A DNA stretch of 64,000 bases from an uncultured Naasia sp. (lineage in GTDB: Bacteria > Actinomycetota > Actinomycetes > Actinomycetales > Microbacteriaceae): NCBI GenBank assembly GCA_913778905.1, contig CAJYYA010000010.1:124001-188000 (forward strand), given 5' to 3'. The notes beneath the pieces were generated by a model. It saw nothing but the letters and a program-made list of their open reading frames with translations, had not been told where the DNA came from and ran no database searches. A program made the position numbers and the translations under genes. Position 1 is the first letter of the stretch. The number at the start of each line of letters is the position of its first letter. Below are positions 40,104 to 48,574 of this stretch, one piece after another.

Positions 40104-40865
40104 ATGTCAACTCTGAAGATCAGCGACCTGCACGTCAGCGTCGAGACCGACCAGGGCACCAAGCAGATCCTCCGCGGCGTCGATCTCACCATCAACGAGG
40201 GTGAGATCCACGCGGTCATGGGTCCGAACGGATCGGGCAAGTCGACCCTCGCCTACGCGATCGCCGGTCATCCCAAGTACACCGTCGACAGCGGATCCAT
40301 CACGCTCGACGGCGAAGAGGTCCTCGAGATGTCCGTCGACGAGCGCGCCAAGGCGGGCCTCTTCCTGGCCATGCAGTACCCGGTCGAGATCCCCGGCGTG
40401 ACCAACTCGAACTTCCTCCGCACCGCCAAGACGGCGATCGCCGGCGAGGCCCCCGCGATCCGTACCTGGGTGAAGGATGTCCGCGGCGCGATGGAGAAGC
40501 TGCGCATGGACAGCTCGTTCGCGGAGCGGAACGTCAACGAGGGCTTCTCGGGCGGAGAGAAGAAGCGCAACGAGATCCTCCAGCTCGAGCTGCTCAAGCC
40601 GCGCTTCGCCGTGCTGGACGAGACCGACTCGGGCCTCGACGTCGACGCGCTCAAGATCGTGTCCGAGGGAGTCAACCGCGCCAAGGCGGAGACCGGTCTC
40701 GGCATCCTGCTCATCACGCACTACACGCGCATCCTCCGCTACATCAAGCCCGACTTCGTGCATGTCTTCGTCGCAGGCCGGGTCGCCGAGGAGGGCGGCC
40801 CCGAGCTCGCCGACCAGCTCGAGAACGAGGGCTACGACCGGTTCCTGACCTCCGCGAGCGCCTGA
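40104..40865 (+). CDS. sufC: Fe-S assembly ATPase SufC
   Basis: A 253-residue ABC-type ATPase that powers the SufBCD scaffold. Walker A GPNGSGKST is at residues 38-46 or so, the variant signature FSGGEKKRNEIL near 150, and Walker B VLDETDSGLD near 170. As in other SufC proteins there is no membrane partner. The ATG at 40104 marks the start of homology; it lies 44 nt after the Rieske gene. Its stop overlaps the next ATG (TGATG). Confidence 0.98.
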   Translation: MSTLKISDLHVSVETDQGTKQILRGVDLTINEGEIHAVMGPNGSGKSTLAYAIAGHPKYTVDSGSITLDGEEVLEMSVDERAKAGLFLAMQYPVEIPGVTNSNFLRTAKTAIAGEAPAIRTWVKDVRGAMEKLRMDSSFAERNVNEGFSGGEKKRNEILQLELLKPRFAVLDETDSGLDVDALKIVSEGVNRAKAETGLGILLITHYTRILRYIKPDFVHVFVAGRVAEEGGPELADQLENEGYDRFLTSASA

Positions 40866-41194
40866 TGGTCGTCTCGCTGAGCGACGAGCGCCACGCCGAG
40901 ATCGAGGAGGCTCTGAAGGATGTCGTCGACCCCGAGCTGGGTGTCAACATCGTCGACCTGGGCCTCATCTACGACCTCGGCTGGGACGAGGAGAACGACG
41001 CGCTCGTCATCTCGATGACCCTGACGTCGGCGGGGTGCCCGCTGACCGACGTCATCGAGGAGGAGACGGCTCAGGCCCTCGACGGTCACACCGAGCGTTT
41101 CCGCATCAACTGGGTGTGGATGCCGCCGTGGGGTCCCGAGAAGATCACCGACGACGGTCGCGAGATGATGCGCGCCATCGGCTTCTCCATCTAG
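40865..41194 (+). CDS. Metal-sulfur cluster assembly factor (DUF59/MIP18, SufT-like)
   Basis: A 109-residue MIP18/DUF59 protein. The hallmarks are VVDPELGVNIVDLGLIYD (from about residue 20) and the cysteine C58 in TSAGCPLTD. Related SufT and PaaD-like proteins help deliver or mature Fe-S clusters. It is translationally coupled to sufC. The operon ends here with a hairpin; cysteine desulfurase sufS and sufU, which would supply sulfur, are not in the window. Confidence 0.93.
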   Translation: MVVSLSDERHAEIEEALKDVVDPELGVNIVDLGLIYDLGWDEENDALVISMTLTSAGCPLTDVIEEETAQALDGHTERFRINWVWMPPWGPEKITDDGREMMRAIGFSI

Positions 41195-41217
41195 ACCCCG
41201 CGCTCAGCAGTCGAAAA

Positions 41218-41264
41218 AACGCCCCAGCAGGTACGATCCACCGGATCATGCCTGCTGGGGCGTT
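41218..41264. terminator. Terminator after SUF operon
   Basis: AACGCCCCAGCAGG (41218-41231) pairs perfectly with CCTGCTGGGGCGTT (41251-41264). The loop contains a second small stem, GATCC (41235-41239) with GGATC (41243-41247). It lies between convergent genes and is preceded by six A residues, so it may act in both directions. Confidence 0.85.
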
Positions 41265-41297
41265 GTAGTTCCTGCTGAGCGCCGGGATATGGGGAAG

Positions 41298-41789
41298 TCA
41301 GGCGGCGCTCGAACGAATCAGCCGGGCCCGGACCAGCAGCAGATAGATCTGGCAGCCGAGGCAATAGCCGAACACGGAGTTGAGGAAAGCAGCGACGAAG
41401 GCCAATCCGGCGGCGACGGGAATGGCGGAGGGGAGGCCCACCGCTCCGAGGAGAAGACCGGCGCCGGTGACGACGAGACCGACACCTTGTGCGAAGGTCG
41501 GCGGGGCCTCGTTCTCCCACTCCCTCGGTGGAGCAATACGCGGGCGGACGAAGCGTCGGAAGAGGACACCGTAGGGATGGCGCCCGATTCCGGCGAAGGC
41601 TCCCCACGCGAAGAGTCCGGCGATAGCGGTCAGGATGACCGCAGAGGGGAGGACCGCCCCTACCAACCCGAGGTAGAGGACGACGAGCAGCAGGAGCGCG
41701 GTGATGCCGGCACCGAACCGGGGTCCCCGCGGATCGACGACCTGTCGACCCGTGTCGGACGAATCGCGACCGGATGTCGTGTCGGTCAT
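41298..41789 (-). CDS. DUF4395 membrane protein
   Basis: A 163-residue DUF4395 protein with about four membrane segments and a near-C-terminal CLGCQ motif (C143, C146). The family often sits beside thioredoxin-like or sulfurtransferase genes. Here its ATG overlaps the stop of the upstream thioredoxin-like gene (ATGA). The pair may form a membrane thiol-redox module; this is inference from the shared CxxC motifs and coupling. Confidence 0.88.
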   Translation of the reverse strand: MTDTTSGRDSSDTGRQVVDPRGPRFGAGITALLLLVVLYLGLVGAVLPSAVILTAIAGLFAWGAFAGIGRHPYGVLFRRFVRPRIAPPREWENEAPPTFAQGVGLVVTGAGLLLGAVGLPSAIPVAAGLAFVAAFLNSVFGYCLGCQIYLLLVRARLIRSSAA

Positions 41790-42259
41790 GGGTGTTCCTC
41801 TCGACGGATTTCGTGGGTGTGTGCGGGTCGTCTCGAGGTGAGAGCGTCGACCTGCGCTGCTACCTCAGCGCGGCGGGGAGAGCCGCCGATACGCGCGAGT
41901 ACAGCCCCACCGCGGTCGAGGATGAAGGTGGTGGGTGTCTGCATGACATGGAAGCGCGCCGCCAGGTCGGGACGTCGCGTCAGGTCGACCTCGGCGTGGC
42001 TGACGTCGTCGCGCTCGGCGGCCACAGCGCGTAGAAGCCGGCGCGTGCCCGGGCAGCGAGAGCAGATGTCGGAGGAGAACTGCAGCAGTGTGAGCATCGA
42101 GCCGAAGGTGCCGTCGAGCGCATCGCCCAGCTCGTCGGGATCGATTCGCTCTCCGCTTCCGCGGCGCGCCCGACCCGCCGAGCGTGTCGACATCAGCCCG
42201 AGCGCCGTCGCGACCACAACGAGGGCCGCGAGAACACCGAGTGCGAGCAGGGGATCCAT
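41786..42259 (-). CDS. Membrane-anchored thioredoxin-like protein
   Basis: A 157-residue protein with one N-terminal membrane segment (residues 4-22), a basic linker, then a thioredoxin fold. The redox motif is C66-S-R-C69 followed by Pro, and the cis-proline loop reads QTPTTF. The N-in anchor could place the fold on either side, so compartment is uncertain. It is translationally coupled to the DUF4395 gene. The CSRC active site is unusual compared with CGPC of thioredoxin. Confidence 0.85.
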   Translation of the reverse strand: MDPLLALGVLAALVVVATALGLMSTRSAGRARRGSGERIDPDELGDALDGTFGSMLTLLQFSSDICSRCPGTRRLLRAVAAERDDVSHAEVDLTRRPDLAARFHVMQTPTTFILDRGGAVLARIGGSPRRAEVAAQVDALTSRRPAHTHEIRREEHP

Positions 42260-42386
42260 CAGGACGGCAGGTTAATCCGTCGGGGTGGTTCCGGCGGAAT
42301 CCGATGACACCGTGTTACGTCGAGCATCGATGCGGATACCTCGGCATGTTGTCGCCTGGGACGGGCGAGATGGCGGAGACGCGGCT

Positions 42387-42392
42387 TATAGT
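42387..42392 (+). promoter_or_regulatory. -10 hexamer TATAGT of ABC-F gene
   Basis: TATAGT lies 102 nt upstream of the ABC-F start and predicts a leader of about 95 nt. The leader holds a small stem, GGAGC-GACA-GCTCC. No leader peptide could be assigned. Confidence 0.45.
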
Positions 42393-42494
42393 TGTGAGTT
42401 GCCGATTTCGGCCACCCGGAGCGACAGCTCCCCTTCCCGCCACACGCTGATGTGTCTTCCCGTCCCGTGTCGCCCTCAACGAAAAGGTATCGCC

Positions 42495-44093
42495 GTGCTC
42501 GCCGTCTCTGGTCTCGAGATCCGCGTGGGTGCCCGCACGCTCATGAGCGGAGTCGACTTCCGCGTCGACCGCGGCGACAAGGTGGGCCTCGTCGGCCGTA
42601 ACGGTGCCGGTAAGACCACCCTGACGAAGACCCTGGCGGGGGAGACCCAGCCCAATGCAGGCACCATCAACCGCACCGGCGAGATCGGTTACCTGCCGCA
42701 GGACCCCCGTGCCGGAGACCCCTCGCAGACCGCCCGCACCCGCATCCTCGACGCGCGCGGTCTCGGTCAGCTCGTGCTCGGTATGCAGCAGGCCACCGAG
42801 CAGATGTCGAGCAGCGATCCGGCGGAGTCGGAAGCCGGGATGAAGAAGTACGGCAACCTCACCGACCGATTCCTCTCGCTCGGCGGCTATGCCGCGGAGG
42901 CGGAAGCGGCGTCCATCGCGTCGAACCTCAACCTGCCGGAACGCATCCTCGACCAGCCGCTCAGCACCCTGTCCGGTGGCCAGCGTCGCCGCATCGAGCT
43001 CGCGCGCATCCTCTTCTCGGACGCGCAGACGATGATCCTCGACGAGCCGACCAACCACCTCGATCACGACTCGGTCGTGTGGCTGCGCGAGTTCCTCAAG
43101 GGCTATCAGGGCGGCTTCATCGTCATCAGCCACGACATCCAGCTCGTCGGTGAGACCGTGAACAAGGTCTTCTACCTGGACGCGAACCGTCAGGTCATCG
43201 ACGTCTACAACATGGGCTGGAAGCACTACCTACGTCAGCGCGAGGCGGACGAGGAGCGACGTCGCAAGGAGCGCTCCAACGTGGAGAAGAAGGCGAGCGT
43301 CCTGCAGCTCCAGGCCGCCCGCTTCGGCGCCAAGGCATCCAAGGCGGCGGCGGCCCACCAGATGGTGGCGCGTGCCGAGAAGATGCTGTCCGGTCTCGAA
43401 GAGGTGCGCGCCGTCGACCGGGTCGCCGCCCTGCGCTTCCCTGAGCCCGCTCCCTGCGGCAAGACTCCGCTGATGGCTCACGGCCTCAGCAAGAGCTACG
43501 GGTCCCTCGAGATCTTCACCGCCGTGGACCTGGCGATCGACCGCGGCTCCAAGGTCGTCATCCTCGGTCTCAACGGCGCGGGGAAGACGACGTTGCTCCG
43601 CATGCTCGCGGGCGTCGACACGCCCGACACGGGCACCATCGACCCGGGACACGGGCTTCGCGTCGGGTACTACGCCCAGGAGCACGAGAACCTCGACGTG
43701 AAGCGCTCGGTTCTGCAGAACATGGTGTCGGCGTCACCCGAGATCACCGAGACCGAGGCCCGCCGAGTGCTGGGCTCCTTCCTCTTCACGGGGGATGACG
43801 GCCACAAGCCGGCCGGTGTCCTCTCCGGCGGCGAGAAGACCCGACTGTCGCTCGCGATGCTGGTGGTCTCCAAGGCCAACGTGCTGCTGCTCGACGAGCC
43901 CACGAACAACCTCGACCCGGCGAGCCGCGAGGAGATCCTCGGCGCCCTCGCCAACTACTCCGGCGCGGTCGTCCTCGTCAGCCATGACGAAGGCGCCGTC
44001 GAAGCGCTGAACCCCGAGCGCGTCCTCATCATGCCCGAGGGCACCGAGGACCTGTGGACGAAGGACTACGCCGACCTCATCAGCCTGGCGTAG
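42495..44093 (+). CDS. ABC-F family ATPase
   Basis: A 532-residue soluble protein with two ABC domains and no membrane segments, the ABC-F pattern. Walker A motifs are GRNGAGKTT (about 36) and GLNGAGKTT (about 357); signatures are LSGGQRRRIELA and LSGGEKTRLSLA; Walker B ends in LDEPTNHLD and LDEPTNNLD. The charged linker between domains (about residues 245-310) reaches the ribosomal P-site tRNA in known members. ABC-F proteins act as translation factors or protect ribosomes from antibiotics; which applies here is unknown. The GTG start has AAAGG upstream. Confidence 0.93.
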   Translation: MLAVSGLEIRVGARTLMSGVDFRVDRGDKVGLVGRNGAGKTTLTKTLAGETQPNAGTINRTGEIGYLPQDPRAGDPSQTARTRILDARGLGQLVLGMQQATEQMSSSDPAESEAGMKKYGNLTDRFLSLGGYAAEAEAASIASNLNLPERILDQPLSTLSGGQRRRIELARILFSDAQTMILDEPTNHLDHDSVVWLREFLKGYQGGFIVISHDIQLVGETVNKVFYLDANRQVIDVYNMGWKHYLRQREADEERRRKERSNVEKKASVLQLQAARFGAKASKAAAAHQMVARAEKMLSGLEEVRAVDRVAALRFPEPAPCGKTPLMAHGLSKSYGSLEIFTAVDLAIDRGSKVVILGLNGAGKTTLLRMLAGVDTPDTGTIDPGHGLRVGYYAQEHENLDVKRSVLQNMVSASPEITETEARRVLGSFLFTGDDGHKPAGVLSGGEKTRLSLAMLVVSKANVLLLDEPTNNLDPASREEILGALANYSGAVVLVSHDEGAVEALNPERVLIMPEGTEDLWTKDYADLISLA

Positions 44094-44124
44094 CGCGCCC
44101 GGCGCGGTCGTGAGAGGCGGCCGC

Positions 44125-45609
44125 TCAGGGAACGCTGTCCAGCTGGCAGACCGTCCCCTCCGGCGGCAGGTCGCCCGTGAGCAGGTACGCCGTCGTCTTC
44201 GCGTCGATACAGGCCGCGTTCTTCTTCAGGTACGACGCTCCGTGCTGGAACGCCTCGAGGGTGAGCAGACGCGCGGTACCGAGCTCGCCGACGAGGCTCA
44301 CCGCATGGTCGTAGGGGGTCGCATGATCCCCGGTCACCCCGATGACGAGGATCGGTGCGGATCCTGCGGCATCGAAGGCCGTGAGGTCCGTCCCCATCTC
44401 CTCGAGCAGGTCGCACTGCGAGCCGACCTTGTCGAGGGCCGCTGCGGCTTGCTGGGAGTCACCGGTCACAGCGAGGGCGTGGTCGTAGAGTCCGATGACG
44501 TCGGGGTGGGGGCTGACCGAGAAGCACGACACGATGGAACCGGCCAGCTTGACGGTGGACGAGCCGTGGTCGCTCGCAATGGCATCGATGGAGGCCTGGT
44601 CGCCGGCCGCTGCACCCGCGATGTTCCTCATGCGCAGAGCGCGGTCGGCGTTCACCTTGTACTCGGTTACCGAAAGGTAGCCCTCGAAGGCCGAATCGCC
44701 GATCTCCGTGCCGTCGGACGCGACCCAGGGCGTCTCCGCGAGGCGGACGGCGAGCGCTCGGAGTCCGTCCTCGTTCGTCCAGGCGCAGGGGAACGGGGAG
44801 GGGTTCGATTGGGCGCAGGCGCGTCCGAGCTCCACCGCGGCGAGGAGGCCGGCGCGGTCCTGGTCCCAGGCACTCACGGGCTCCGCCCAGCTGCTGTCGG
44901 TTGCGCTGTCGAGCACCATCCGACCGACGTTCTGAGGAAAGAGCGTGGCGTAGGTGGCACCGAGTACGGTGCCGTACGAATAGCCGAGATAGTTCAGTTT
45001 CTCGTCCCCGACGAGATGACGGAGGGCATCCAGATCGCGCGCGACCGACGAGGTTCCCATGTGGTGCGCCACCGGGTTGTCACGCAAGCAACGGGCGAAC
45101 GCGAGGGTATCGGGGATGTCCGAGGAGTCGGCGTCGCACTTCAGCGGCGTGGATGCCCCGACGCCTCGCGGGTCGAATCCGACGACGTCGAATTGCGACG
45201 TGACGGGTTCCGCGCGCGGCTCGACCACGAGTCGGGTCGCCAGGTCGATACCCGAACCCCCGGGGCCGCCCGGATTGACGAACAGGGTCCCATGCTCGGT
45301 TCCGCCCGGTGCCGGGTAACGGATCAAGGCGAGCTGGACGCGATCGGTGGCGGCTTCGTCCGTCCAGTCGAGGGGCATGGAGACGATGGCGCATTGCCGA
45401 GACGCCGTCGATCTGCCCACTGCGGCGAGTCCGACGGACTCGTCGGTCGACGGGGCCTCGCACCCGTGCCAGTCGATGGTCTGCGTCAGGACGTCGGCGA
45501 ATGCGGCGGTATCGGATGACTGCGGCGCGGAAGTCGACGTGCATCCCGTTACTGCGACGAGCGCGGCCACCGCGAGACCGAGGACGACCGAACCGGATCG
45601 AGTGCGCAT
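44125..45609 (-). CDS. Secreted alpha/beta hydrolase lipoprotein, TAP-like
   Basis: A 494-residue predicted lipoprotein with lipobox VTGC (C23). The alpha/beta-hydrolase fold shows the oxyanion region NPGGPGGSG, the nucleophile S211 in GYSYGT, and a C-terminal TAP-like region with GDHATPYDHA (likely Asp) and FQHGAS (likely His). The family includes the Streptomyces tripeptidyl aminopeptidase and mycobacterial secreted proteases; substrate is unknown. The next lipoprotein gene lies 37 nt upstream. The ATG start gives a proper signal peptide. Confidence 0.9.
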   Translation of the reverse strand: MRTRSGSVVLGLAVAALVAVTGCTSTSAPQSSDTAAFADVLTQTIDWHGCEAPSTDESVGLAAVGRSTASRQCAIVSMPLDWTDEAATDRVQLALIRYPAPGGTEHGTLFVNPGGPGGSGIDLATRLVVEPRAEPVTSQFDVVGFDPRGVGASTPLKCDADSSDIPDTLAFARCLRDNPVAHHMGTSSVARDLDALRHLVGDEKLNYLGYSYGTVLGATYATLFPQNVGRMVLDSATDSSWAEPVSAWDQDRAGLLAAVELGRACAQSNPSPFPCAWTNEDGLRALAVRLAETPWVASDGTEIGDSAFEGYLSVTEYKVNADRALRMRNIAGAAAGDQASIDAIASDHGSSTVKLAGSIVSCFSVSPHPDVIGLYDHALAVTGDSQQAAAALDKVGSQCDLLEEMGTDLTAFDAAGSAPILVIGVTGDHATPYDHAVSLVGELGTARLLTLEAFQHGASYLKKNAACIDAKTTAYLLTGDLPPEGTVCQLDSVP

Positions 45610-45646
45610 CGATTCCCTTGCGAAGCGTGTGTGGATGACCAGCGGG

Positions 45647-46036
45647 TCAGGAACGGGGGGAGACCTTGACGGTGAACTCCAGCGGCTGGATGCCGCCGTT
45701 GTCGTTCGTCAACGTCACGGCGGTCTCGCCGACGGCGACCGCTTCGACGCCGGGGTTCAGGACGAGCCCTTCCTTCTCGGAGCCGGGGGAGAAGGTCGCG
45801 ATCTTCGTGTCCGCGACGGTGCCCGAATAGCTGTCCGTCTTGAGGTCGCCCGTGTTGATGTTGAGCACCTGGCCCACCACGAGATCGACGGTCTTGCCCT
45901 GCAGATCGTTCGCCTCCATGCTCACCGGGGCGATGACGTTCTTGCCGTCGGGCTCGGCCGGGGAGCTGCAGGCTGAGAGGCCGAGAGCAGCCACGGAGAC
46001 GATGACGAGGGAGCCGAGTATAGAGGTGATGCGCAT
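45647..46036 (-). CDS. Small lipoprotein, unknown function
   Basis: A 129-residue predicted lipoprotein with lipobox LSAC (C23). The mature part looks all-beta (VGQVLNINTGDL, AVGETAVTLTND, LEFTVKV), somewhat like chagasin-type or Ig-like inhibitor folds, but I do not claim that. It sits 37 nt before the secreted TAP-like hydrolase gene on the same strand, so they may be co-expressed; a peptidase-associated role is possible but unsupported. Confidence 0.75.
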   Translation of the reverse strand: MRITSILGSLVIVSVAALGLSACSSPAEPDGKNVIAPVSMEANDLQGKTVDLVVGQVLNINTGDLKTDSYSGTVADTKIATFSPGSEKEGLVLNPGVEAVAVGETAVTLTNDNGGIQPLEFTVKVSPRS

Positions 46037-46222
46037 TGCCGATCCGATCTGTCGAGCCGCACTCCACGGCCGCGGGAGCTGGGATCTGGGGCCACATCGG
46101 CCCCTTCGTATCTCCCACCCGGTGAGCAGACACTAGAGCTGAGCGCTCCTCGACGGGCAGACCCACCTTCCGGGGGCACCCGTGCACGGGACACCGCGCA
46201 GGAGGCGACGAACGCCCTCGAC

Positions 46223-47068
46223 TCAGTCGCGACCGCTCTCGGCGCGCTCCAGAAGGGCATCCTCTTCGTCCGAGTCCGTACGCCTCGCGAGACGCTTCTG
46301 CTCCCGGCGAGCGGCGCGCAACTGTTCGGCCGGGTCTTCGGCGTTGCGGTAGCGGTATTCCTGACGGATGGCGAGGCCCAGGCCCGCGAAACCGATGATC
46401 GCGAAGATCACCCACTGGAACGCGTAGGAGAGGTGGGGGCCTTCATCCGGTTCCGGGCGGGCCCGGGGGAGCGGCATGTCCGCCACGCTCGGAGACTCGG
46501 ATTCGACCAACCCGTAGGCACCTGTGTACACGGGTTCGCCTGTCATGCGAGCGATCTCGGGCAGCCGGATGGATGCAAGCACGCCGGCGGCCGACGTTCC
46601 GCCGGGGAGTTCGGGTTCACCCGGCTTGAGCCGTGCCGTGACCGTCACGGTCCCGGCCGGCGCGGCGGGAACGGAAGCCGGGGCATCCGTCGTGTCGCCG
46701 ACCGGAAGCCAGCCGCGGTCGACGACGAACACGTCGCCGTTACGGGTCGTGAGGGGCGCGAGGACCTCGAATCCCGCTCTGCCGCCGAGCGGACGGTTGC
46801 GCACGAGGATCTGATCCCCGTAGACGCCCTCGATGGTGACGGGGCGCCATTCGTCGGCGGGGTCGTAGTCGTCGAGCCCGGAGACGAGATCCGTCAGCGG
46901 TGCGGGCGCGGCGTCGTAGTTCTGTGCGACCCGGGTGATCTCGAGCACCTTCTCGTCGCGTCGAGAGATCTGCCACCACGACAGAAGGCCGCACGCGATG
47001 GCGAACAGCAGGGCGAATGCGACGTAGCGAGCCCACCGCGCCGAGAACACGAAACTCCACCGGTTCAC
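46223..47068 (-). CDS. SURF1 family cytochrome oxidase assembly protein
   Basis: A 281-residue SURF1 protein with two membrane segments (about 14-34 and 217-235) around an extracytoplasmic domain holding NRPLGGRAGFEVLAPL and VDRGWLP, the SURF1 signatures. It assists heme a insertion into oxidase subunit I, linking it to ctaA and ctaB upstream. The charged C-terminal tail (about 245-281, Arg/Glu-rich) extends beyond the usual end. The GTG start overlaps the stop of the small zinc-ribbon gene (GTGA). A palindrome CCCGTGCACGGG lies at 46179-46190 downstream. Confidence 0.92.
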   Translation of the reverse strand: MNRWSFVFSARWARYVAFALLFAIACGLLSWWQISRRDEKVLEITRVAQNYDAAPAPLTDLVSGLDDYDPADEWRPVTIEGVYGDQILVRNRPLGGRAGFEVLAPLTTRNGDVFVVDRGWLPVGDTTDAPASVPAAPAGTVTVTARLKPGEPELPGGTSAAGVLASIRLPEIARMTGEPVYTGAYGLVESESPSVADMPLPRARPEPDEGPHLSYAFQWVIFAIIGFAGLGLAIRQEYRYRNAEDPAEQLRAARREQKRLARRTDSDEEDALLERAESGRD

Positions 47069-47283
47069 TTCGTCACGCCCTCCTCGACCACGACGGGGAA
47101 GTCGCGTGCGGCGAGGTAGTCGTGCAGGAACCCGCGGTGCCCGTCGCAGGCCAACCAGACCTTGCGGCGGTCAGCCGAGTGGATACGCGGATTCCTCCAT
47201 ACGACGCTCGCAGTCGCGGCGTCGGTGCAGCCCGCTCGCGAGCAGACGGGCGGCTGTGCGGCCGCTTCCTCCGGGCCGCTCAC
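47065..47283 (-). CDS. Small zinc-ribbon-like protein
   Basis: A 72-residue protein with a plausible metal site: C14, C19, C46 and H49 (CSRAGC ... CDGH). The sequence between (ATASVVWRNPRIHS) recalls actinobacterial proteins annotated only as hypothetical beside SURF1. The GTG start overlaps the DUF3099 stop and its own stop overlaps the SURF1 start, so all three are translationally coupled. It may take part in oxidase assembly; this is context only. Confidence 0.8.
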   Translation of the reverse strand: MSGPEEAAAQPPVCSRAGCTDAATASVVWRNPRIHSADRRKVWLACDGHRGFLHDYLAARDFPVVVEEGVTK

Positions 47284-47612
47284 GAGTCGCGCGGAGGAGA
47301 GTTCTGCGGATCGACGATGACCACGGGTGTGACGGGGACGATCGCGCCGGGGCGCTGCGGAGCGGCCGCGAGCGGCGAGCCGCTGACATTGGCGATCACC
47401 ACAGCAAGATAGGGCAGGACGATGGCCGCCGCGAGCACGACGGCCACCCACCATCCCTGCACGAAGAACAGGGAGATCACGCAGAGCGTCCGGATCCCCA
47501 TCGCGATGCAGTACTTGATGAGGCGGGAACGTCGGTCATCGGTCACAGACGATCGGAGGTCGGTGACGGACTGGGCTTTGATGCGCCTGACTGGGCGCCG
47601 AGATTCGCTCAT
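47280..47612 (-). CDS. DUF3099 membrane protein
   Basis: A 110-residue actinobacterial DUF3099 protein. A basic N-terminus with SVTDDRRSR precedes two membrane segments (about residues 37-53 and 56-76); the tail is Pro-rich. Function is unknown. It is the first gene of the coupled set DUF3099, zinc ribbon, SURF1 on the minus strand and diverges from fabG. The ATG at 47612 is chosen because upstream frame lacks homology. Confidence 0.85.
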   Translation of the reverse strand: MSESRRPVRRIKAQSVTDLRSSVTDDRRSRLIKYCIAMGIRTLCVISLFFVQGWWVAVVLAAAIVLPYLAVVIANVSGSPLAAAPQRPGAIVPVTPVVIVDPQNSPPRDS

Positions 47613-47774
47613 GGGGAGCTTCAAGCCTACGCCCGGTGGAGCGATGGTCGGCCGCCCGGCGGCAATAGGCTGGCAGTCTCGCGGCACACTCCCGGGGACT
47701 CCCCACCACGCCGTTCCGGCGCGGAGAGGGAGACCCCTTCCGCCGCTCCTCGTCTCACAGAAGGAACTCGCACC

Positions 47775-48494
47775 ATGTCTCAGGAGACCGTCCGCACCGT
47801 CCTCGTCACCGGCGGGAATCGCGGTATCGGCTATGCGATCGCCGAAGAGTTCGTCCGCCGCGGTCACCGGGTCGCGGTGACGTCGCGCTCCGGTCACGGC
47901 GGGCCCGACGGGGCGCTGACGGTCGCGGCCGATGTGACCGACGCGGCTTCCGTCGATGCGGCCTTCACCGCCGTCGAAGCCGAGCTCGGGCCCGTCGAGG
48001 TCCTCGTCGCCAACGCCGGCATCACGCGGGACACGCTGGTGATGCGCATGACGGAGGAGGACTTCACCGACGTCGTCGACACCAACCTGACCGGCTCGTT
48101 CCGCGTGGTCAAGCGCGCCTCGAAGGGCATGCTCAAGGCCCGCTTCGGTCGCATCGTCCTCGTGTCGAGCGTCGTCGGCCTCTACGGCGGAGCCGGGCAG
48201 GTGAACTACTCCGCGTCGAAGGCCGCGCTGGTGGGTATGGCCCGCTCGCTCACCCGAGAGCTGGGAGCACGCGGCATCACGACCAATGTGGTCGCGCCGG
48301 GCTTCATCGAGACGGAGATGACAGCCGTGCTCCCCGAGCAGCAGCAGGCCGATTACAAGAAGGCGATACCGGCGGGGCGCTTCGCCTCGCCCGACGAGGT
48401 CGCGCGGGTGATCGCCTGGGTGGCCGGGGATGACGCCGGCTACATCTCGGGCGCCGTCATCCCCGTCGACGGCGGTCTCGGGATGGGGCACTGA
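47775..48494 (+). CDS. fabG: 3-oxoacyl-[ACP] reductase FabG
   Basis: A 239-residue short-chain dehydrogenase, most like mycobacterial FabG1 (MabA), reducing 3-oxoacyl-ACP with NADPH in fatty acid synthesis. The cofactor loop GGNRGIG is at 13-19, ANAGITRD near 77-84, and the catalytic Tyr145 and Lys149 in YSASK. No fabI/inhA or other fatty-acid gene is adjacent, so a different oxo-substrate is possible. The ATG at 47775 has AAGGA upstream; a TAGGCT -10 lies about 100 nt before it. A strong terminator follows. Confidence 0.9.
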   Translation: MSQETVRTVLVTGGNRGIGYAIAEEFVRRGHRVAVTSRSGHGGPDGALTVAADVTDAASVDAAFTAVEAELGPVEVLVANAGITRDTLVMRMTEEDFTDVVDTNLTGSFRVVKRASKGMLKARFGRIVLVSSVVGLYGGAGQVNYSASKAALVGMARSLTRELGARGITTNVVAPGFIETEMTAVLPEQQQADYKKAIPAGRFASPDEVARVIAWVAGDDAGYISGAVIPVDGGLGMGH

Positions 48495-48507
48495 CTCGAT
48501 CGATGAC

Positions 48508-48540
48508 GACCCGGCCCGCCGAGCACAGGCGGGCCGGGTC
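48508..48540. terminator. Terminator between fabG and serB
   Basis: A perfect 13-bp stem GACCCGGCCCGCC / GGCGGGCCGGGTC with a seven-base loop between convergent genes; probably bidirectional. Confidence 0.85.
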
Positions 48541-48574
48541 GCCGGATCGACTCGGTTCCTTCAGGATCGGACGC

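Noticed and set aside
46179-46190. Palindrome CCCGTGCACGGG as a regulatory operator
   Set aside because: It lies just after the SURF1 stop and is as easily a weak terminator or chance in GC-rich sequence; nothing decides its role.
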